A stretch of DNA of 64,000 nucleotides, taken from NCBI RefSeq assembly GCF_947496515.1, contig NZ_CANMDB010000012.1, positions 29,934-93,933 of the forward strand. The letters run 5' to 3'. Shown piece by piece: positions 61,801 to 64,000 of this stretch (its first letter is position 1; every line of letters begins with the position of its first letter). Both the position numbers and the translations under genes were made by a program. The notes below the pieces were generated by a model. The model made no database searches. It saw only the letters and a list, made by a program, of their open reading frames with translations, and was not told the DNA's origin. Origin of the DNA: an uncultured Roseobacter sp. GTDB lineage: Bacteria > Pseudomonadota > Alphaproteobacteria > Rhodobacterales > Rhodobacteraceae.

Positions 61801-64000
61801 CGAAACTCTGGTCGAGTGGGTCGAGGATGCAGAGCTCAAGCTGGAGGATCTCGCGAGCGAACTGCTGTCATCATACGAGTTCTCGACCCGTTATGGCACC
61901 CAATCCAATGCCGAGTTTCTGACGCAGATCTACCTCAATTCCTTCGGACGGGCGCCAGACCTTCAGGAATTGCATCGCGATCTGGACGCGCTTGCAACCA
62001 GTGCCCTGTCGAAGACCGATCTTGCCTTAAGGCTGTCGGAATCAATTGAGCATCTGATCATCGGCAATGAACACCGCTCTACCAACAACTTTGACGTGAT
62101 CATCAACCCTGCGGAGTTCGAGCGGACCCTCGACCGGGCCTATGTCGAAAGTCTGGTCAAAAGCCTGATTGACGTCACCTACGACCGTGACGCCACCGCG
62201 CAAGAGTTGGCTCATTTCAGCGATCTGCTGTTGGAGGATACGGACAAACTCGATGACATTGCAGTCAAGCTGCTCGCGGCGGATGCCAATATACAAGGAG
62301 TTGCCTCCACAAGCCTTGCTGGCTTGACTGGTACGGCCCTTGTTCAACAGGCGTTCCTGAACGCGCTCGGGCGTGCGCCGGATCCATCGGAGCTTGCCAC
62401 GTGGGAACAGAACCTATCTTCGGGGCGGCTATCGGCTGCGCAGTTCATTGCGTCTCTTGCGCAGAGCCCGGACCATCTGGCCATTGGCAGGGCGCATGTC
62501 GCGAATACGTCCGAAACCATCACCGTCAGCACAGGATCCGCTGCGGTGAACGTGCTCACCGGTGGTGCGGGACAGGACGATCTTCGCGGATTTGATGGCA
62601 ACGATACACTGACAGGTGGGGCCGGGAGCGACCGGCTCACCGGTGGTGCGGGTAACGACTACCTGAACGGTAGTTCGGGCAACGACATCTACGTCTGGTC
62701 ACGTGGTCACGGGAGCGACACGATTTACGACGGTGCGACGTCTTTGTCGGACACGGACAGTCTTGTTCTGACTGACCTGACTTCCGGCGACGTAACACTG
62801 ACGCGGCCCAACGATTCCAGCTACGGCATGGTGCTGGCAGTCAAGGGCTCAAACGAGGTCCTGACGTTCCAACAACAGTATTATTTCTACGATACCCGTG
62901 GTTACGGTATCGAGATGATCGAGTTCAGCGATGGAGAGGTTTGGACAAAGGAGCGGATCGAGGCAGAAACAAAAACCGAAGGCACGAATGGCAACCAGGG
63001 CCACATCGTAAACACCTTTGCGGATGACGCTCTCTACGGCTTGGGCGGAAACGATACCTTTGGTGGCGGAAAAGGTGATGACCGTCTCGTCGGTGGGCTG
63101 GGTGATGACAGAATGAACGGCGGTGAGGGCAGCGACAGCTACGTCTGGACGACGCTGGACGGCAACGACACGATCAACGACACGGCGACATCGCTTACCG
63201 ATGTTGACATGCTGGTTCTAACGGACGTGAACCACGATGATGTCACGCTGATCCGTCCTAACGACAATAGCTATGATCTGCAGCTGACAATCGATACCAC
63301 TGGAGAAGTCCTGACCTTTTTCGACCAATACTACTTTTACGAGACCCGCGGTTACGGGATCGAGATGATCAGCTTTGCCGATGGCATTACCTGGGCCAAG
63401 GACGACATTGAAAGGAATTCGACGACCTTTGGCACAGATGGCGTCGAAGGCGCTATCGTGAACTCTTTCGCACATGATGCGATTTACGCCCTCGGTGGAA
63501 ATGACATCTTCGGCGGTGGTCGGGGCGATGATACCCTCGTTGGAGGATTGGGCGACGACCGCATGAACGGCGGTGAAGGCAACGATACCTACATCTGGTC
63601 TACTGGTGACGGCAATGACACCATTCATGACACCGCCACGTCGATGACGGATGTGGACAAGCTTGTCCTGAAAGACGTTGACTCGACCGATGTTGAACTG
63701 ACGCGCCCCAATGACAGCAGCTACGGTATGAGACTTACGGTCGGCGCAACCGGTGAGGTTATCACCTTTACCCAGCAATATCTCTTCTACGATAGCCGCG
63801 GCTACGGGATCGAAATGATTGAGTTCGCCGACGGTGTCACCTGGGTGAAGGATGAGATCGAGGCGCGCACCCGTACTTACGGGACCGACGGTAACCAAGG
63901 CGCAATCATAAATACCTTCGCAGATGATAATATCTACGGACTAGACGGGAACGATGTGTTCGGGGGCGGCAAGGGCGACGATCGCCTTGTCGGCGGACTG
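55859..64000 (+). CDS. Giant RTX calcium-binding protein, 5' part (runs off the window)
   Basis: One frame is open from ATG 55859 to the end, at least 2714 codons. A Gly/Ser/Asp-rich hydrophilic start (to about residue 145) is followed by a Gly/Ala hydrophobic stretch (about 200-260) and a domain opening LKPVLLDLDGNGIEI at about 390. About 22 units of roughly 58 residues, each with a DxDGDGxxD loop, run to about 1840. Two DUF4214-like domains follow (YLNSFGRAPDLQEL; FLNALGRAPDPSEL), then RTX nonapeptides (GGAGNDYLNG, GGLGDDRMNGGEG) in repeats of exactly 450 bp. It is expected to be exported by a type I system and to fold on calcium. The 3' end and transporter are outside the window; the start codon is the least certain point. 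Confidence 0.8.
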   Translation, partial: MPKLSYELLLVHRPINWCPNGGGRSRGRDARTPDQPSSETQTREHGYDDLDGALSSLGSSSDRRGQDRPSSGDRDHGYDDLGDRLGSLGVPSMSSDRDRGESGSGGPKGRASDAFHNANPGGRYGGDSRDQSKNGKNYGLSPDLQTAISAAADAVGDFVDNVSNRLDDSIFGKAVKIGSKMLGVFGGTAASTALAYADDGAIDRIEKGGIVGGGLGSLAAAGAVVTTGIATGPVGLVISAGVVAVGGILGSKLGEDLAGWSAKDNFSPPGNITVEVELPDGQIETQTHTLAGENRNAVTGEHSYEYVSTFKKSGEKQGQTIRQTFDKKDMRGIAKGWEENQLGKDKDPAPEAPFDSIIQDLRSTIAEAQNIRNWTNLDPADHYNWRGSLKPVLLDLDGNGIEITELSKSTIFMDAGGDGLLHRTAWAGAGDGVLFIDDDGDGAISEKREFVFTEWDPTATDDLAALRAVFDSSDDGVLDASDDRFADFKVLVTNPDGSTTAKTLTELGITSIDLTADTTRIELPDGSMITGETTFTRADGTTGKVANATLVAEAQGYRVEQSEGIDGAGNRVVVNTAFSATGDIAYVITSVTSPDGAQITNSYDDNGDGVVDRLQKITTLTDNNGNKTETTSSSIGSDPATAILVSRVVTTTSADGSDVTIQRDSTGGGWFDQEEIRTTAPDGSRSIVINDLAQDGSVIRGSSETTSVNGLIRTKGTDEDGDTVADATVSHSITEHADASRTESTDTRNQDGSLRSSEVMVVGPDGESKVIRRDADGDGLAETVEDLAITLNAGGDSTSLLRVENGDGSLRSETTQTQSADALTKTIASDVDGDGDIDSTTVDATVIHGDGSRENTVTVTNTDGSVRSMQKKTLGADKVSSETWVDLDQDGVFDADERIRSVTIDTVTEERTTLDQTRALDGTVLASTTTLSSKNGLTITTSVDADGDGDVDTIVSDTTAMNGAGVSMQTVETRNQNGTLRDRTVEITSTDGLTTTTTADLDGDGVLDSQTLDVRVLEADGGVTRTVSAYAGDGTTLLNRTTSTESADRRIKTTDLDTDGDGIIDERTTSTEAVDGATVVSGVRSSADGTKISASLTSVSANGLVSRTERDLDGDDVADVIEETATVLNADGSRTTTTTVLNGDLSLRGTTISTVSDDTLTARAQRDADGDGVFERDQTSTSLLNADGTWVTADETRAADGRLLTSIATAVSDDGLTTRMRYDSDGDGIADLESEATTVLHDDGGRTVTRDLREAGGGLRDSTRTTRNDNDSSVLVEADVNGDGVVDMITSRVLAESGILTETVTELSAMGDLQSRSETVTSANGLTVTSRLDEDGDGVFERTSQATSVLDADGSRTTTIVETGADGSRFAGSAVTVSDDGTTTTELVDADGNGADERTTTSSLSWSLDGIWTETVQATAENGDPLNSRSSVTSADGRTVTTSLDADGNGFDDEIVTTSLGDDGAVTTETTYHSTGGALIAKQSSLLSANGLTRLTTLDRDGDGTFELRSMDRTTLKQDGATHRVVEHRDGHYVALGREEYLTSDDGLSVTAHLDLDGDGVEEAFTTDVTELRSDGGAVRAQLSRDATATLMSEITTTTSGNGLETFVVADYDGDGRADRHVSRIESGTGAVKQTTQDFGAGYTLTRAIAETITGDGRARTQTIDLDGNGFEDRRVQFNEDLSRGLTSVHSDLKMDGSISAEVKTTQSANGMARAQHFDFDGDGSADRSRTWDTTFADDGSVVVSFAERFGQSSVAMRETVTTSANGYRTVTETDMDGDGVIDGTKTTLTTYGADGSTTTTAVTRYADDELRSNVTITTSADGRTSSEIADYDGNGIADKQISRSLRSDGQEVVIERSFNEGGSETNRFVTTTSSDGLVTTFLRDGNLQTITRSVVDPRSYVWDNGVTASVSGERIVVSHEFDTFGIETWTSEKSYYSSSGVLLRETAEARLDQSAMNRVLDEAARIFDTVLDRDMDFNEIETLVEWVEDAELKLEDLASELLSSYEFSTRYGTQSNAEFLTQIYLNSFGRAPDLQELHRDLDALATSALSKTDLALRLSESIEHLIIGNEHRSTNNFDVIINPAEFERTLDRAYVESLVKSLIDVTYDRDATAQELAHFSDLLLEDTDKLDDIAVKLLAADANIQGVASTSLAGLTGTALVQQAFLNALGRAPDPSELATWEQNLSSGRLSAAQFIASLAQSPDHLAIGRAHVANTSETITVSTGSAAVNVLTGGAGQDDLRGFDGNDTLTGGAGSDRLTGGAGNDYLNGSSGNDIYVWSRGHGSDTIYDGATSLSDTDSLVLTDLTSGDVTLTRPNDSSYGMVLAVKGSNEVLTFQQQYYFYDTRGYGIEMIEFSDGEVWTKERIEAETKTEGTNGNQGHIVNTFADDALYGLGGNDTFGGGKGDDRLVGGLGDDRMNGGEGSDSYVWTTLDGNDTINDTATSLTDVDMLVLTDVNHDDVTLIRPNDNSYDLQLTIDTTGEVLTFFDQYYFYETRGYGIEMISFADGITWAKDDIERNSTTFGTDGVEGAIVNSFAHDAIYALGGNDIFGGGRGDDTLVGGLGDDRMNGGEGNDTYIWSTGDGNDTIHDTATSMTDVDKLVLKDVDSTDVELTRPNDSSYGMRLTVGATGEVITFTQQYLFYDSRGYGIEMIEFADGVTWVKDEIEARTRTYGTDGNQGAIINTFADDNIYGLDGNDVFGGGKGDDRLVGGL
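62640..64000 (+). repeat. 450-bp tandem RTX modules inside the giant gene
   Basis: Each module has GGLGDDRMNGGEG-type nonapeptides, then YVW..GDGNDTI.DTATS, a strand-rich domain ending RGYGIEMIEFADG, and the linker GTDGNQG.I.NTFADD. Corresponding points at 63092 and 63542 are 450 bases apart, and another unit begins at about 63992. The strand-rich part resembles the haemolysin-type calcium-binding related domain. Confidence 0.75.

Overview
The window looks like a marine Roseobacter-clade alphaproteobacterium (Rhodobacterales). The main reason is a near-complete trimethylamine/TMAO/dimethylamine/methylamine degradation cluster of the roseobacter type in the middle. That core looks GC-rich and densely packed, while both flanks look poorer in G+C and are full of insertion sequences, broken genes and accessory genes. 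No rRNA, tRNA or CRISPR array was recognised, and it is not clear whether the DNA is chromosome or plasmid.

Layout. 1-13.3 kb is an IS-rich graveyard: remnants of IS3, IS6 and IS1111/IS110 elements, two nearly complete IS3-family elements, a broken chemotaxis receptor, a truncated acyltransferase-like gene, a few small secreted or unknown proteins, a secreted TPR protein and an 892-aa secreted protein. 13.4-42.5 kb is the methylated-amine cluster: tmoXVW-like ABC importer, mgdABCD, two regulators, dmmDABC, a 57-aa membrane protein, amt, mgsABC-gmaS, tmm, tdm with two coupled secreted proteins, a DMT permease, a GlxA-type regulator and an unusual folD. 42.8-49.9 kb is a probable defence island: a cyclic-nucleotide-binding membrane protein and a CapW/BrxR-like WYL regulator run leftwards, and a tandem-domain nucleotide cyclase, an E2-like Cys-rich protein, an HD protein, a nucleotidyltransferase and a histidine phosphatase run rightwards. 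This matches a Pycsar-like cyclase/effector system with extra genes. 50-51.7 kb holds a secreted SMP-30-like protein and an HTH regulator around shared operators. 51.8-54.6 kb is another IS region (IS3 remnant, complete ISKra4-type element, broken gene). 55.8 kb to the end is the 5' part (at least 2714 codons) of a giant RTX protein with about 22 DxDGDG repeats, two DUF4214-like domains and 450-bp RTX modules; it runs off the window.

How the core works. TMAO is imported (Tmo) or made from TMA (Tmm), demethylated to DMA (Tdm), then to methylamine (DmmABC, with DmmD as the probable folate partner). Methylamine is ligated to glutamate (GmaS), converted to N-methylglutamate (MgsABC) and oxidised back to glutamate (MgdABCD). 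C1 units enter tetrahydrofolate and are oxidised by FolD, and ammonium is handled by Amt. All functions are inferred from sequence patterns and remembered family knowledge; no database search was run.
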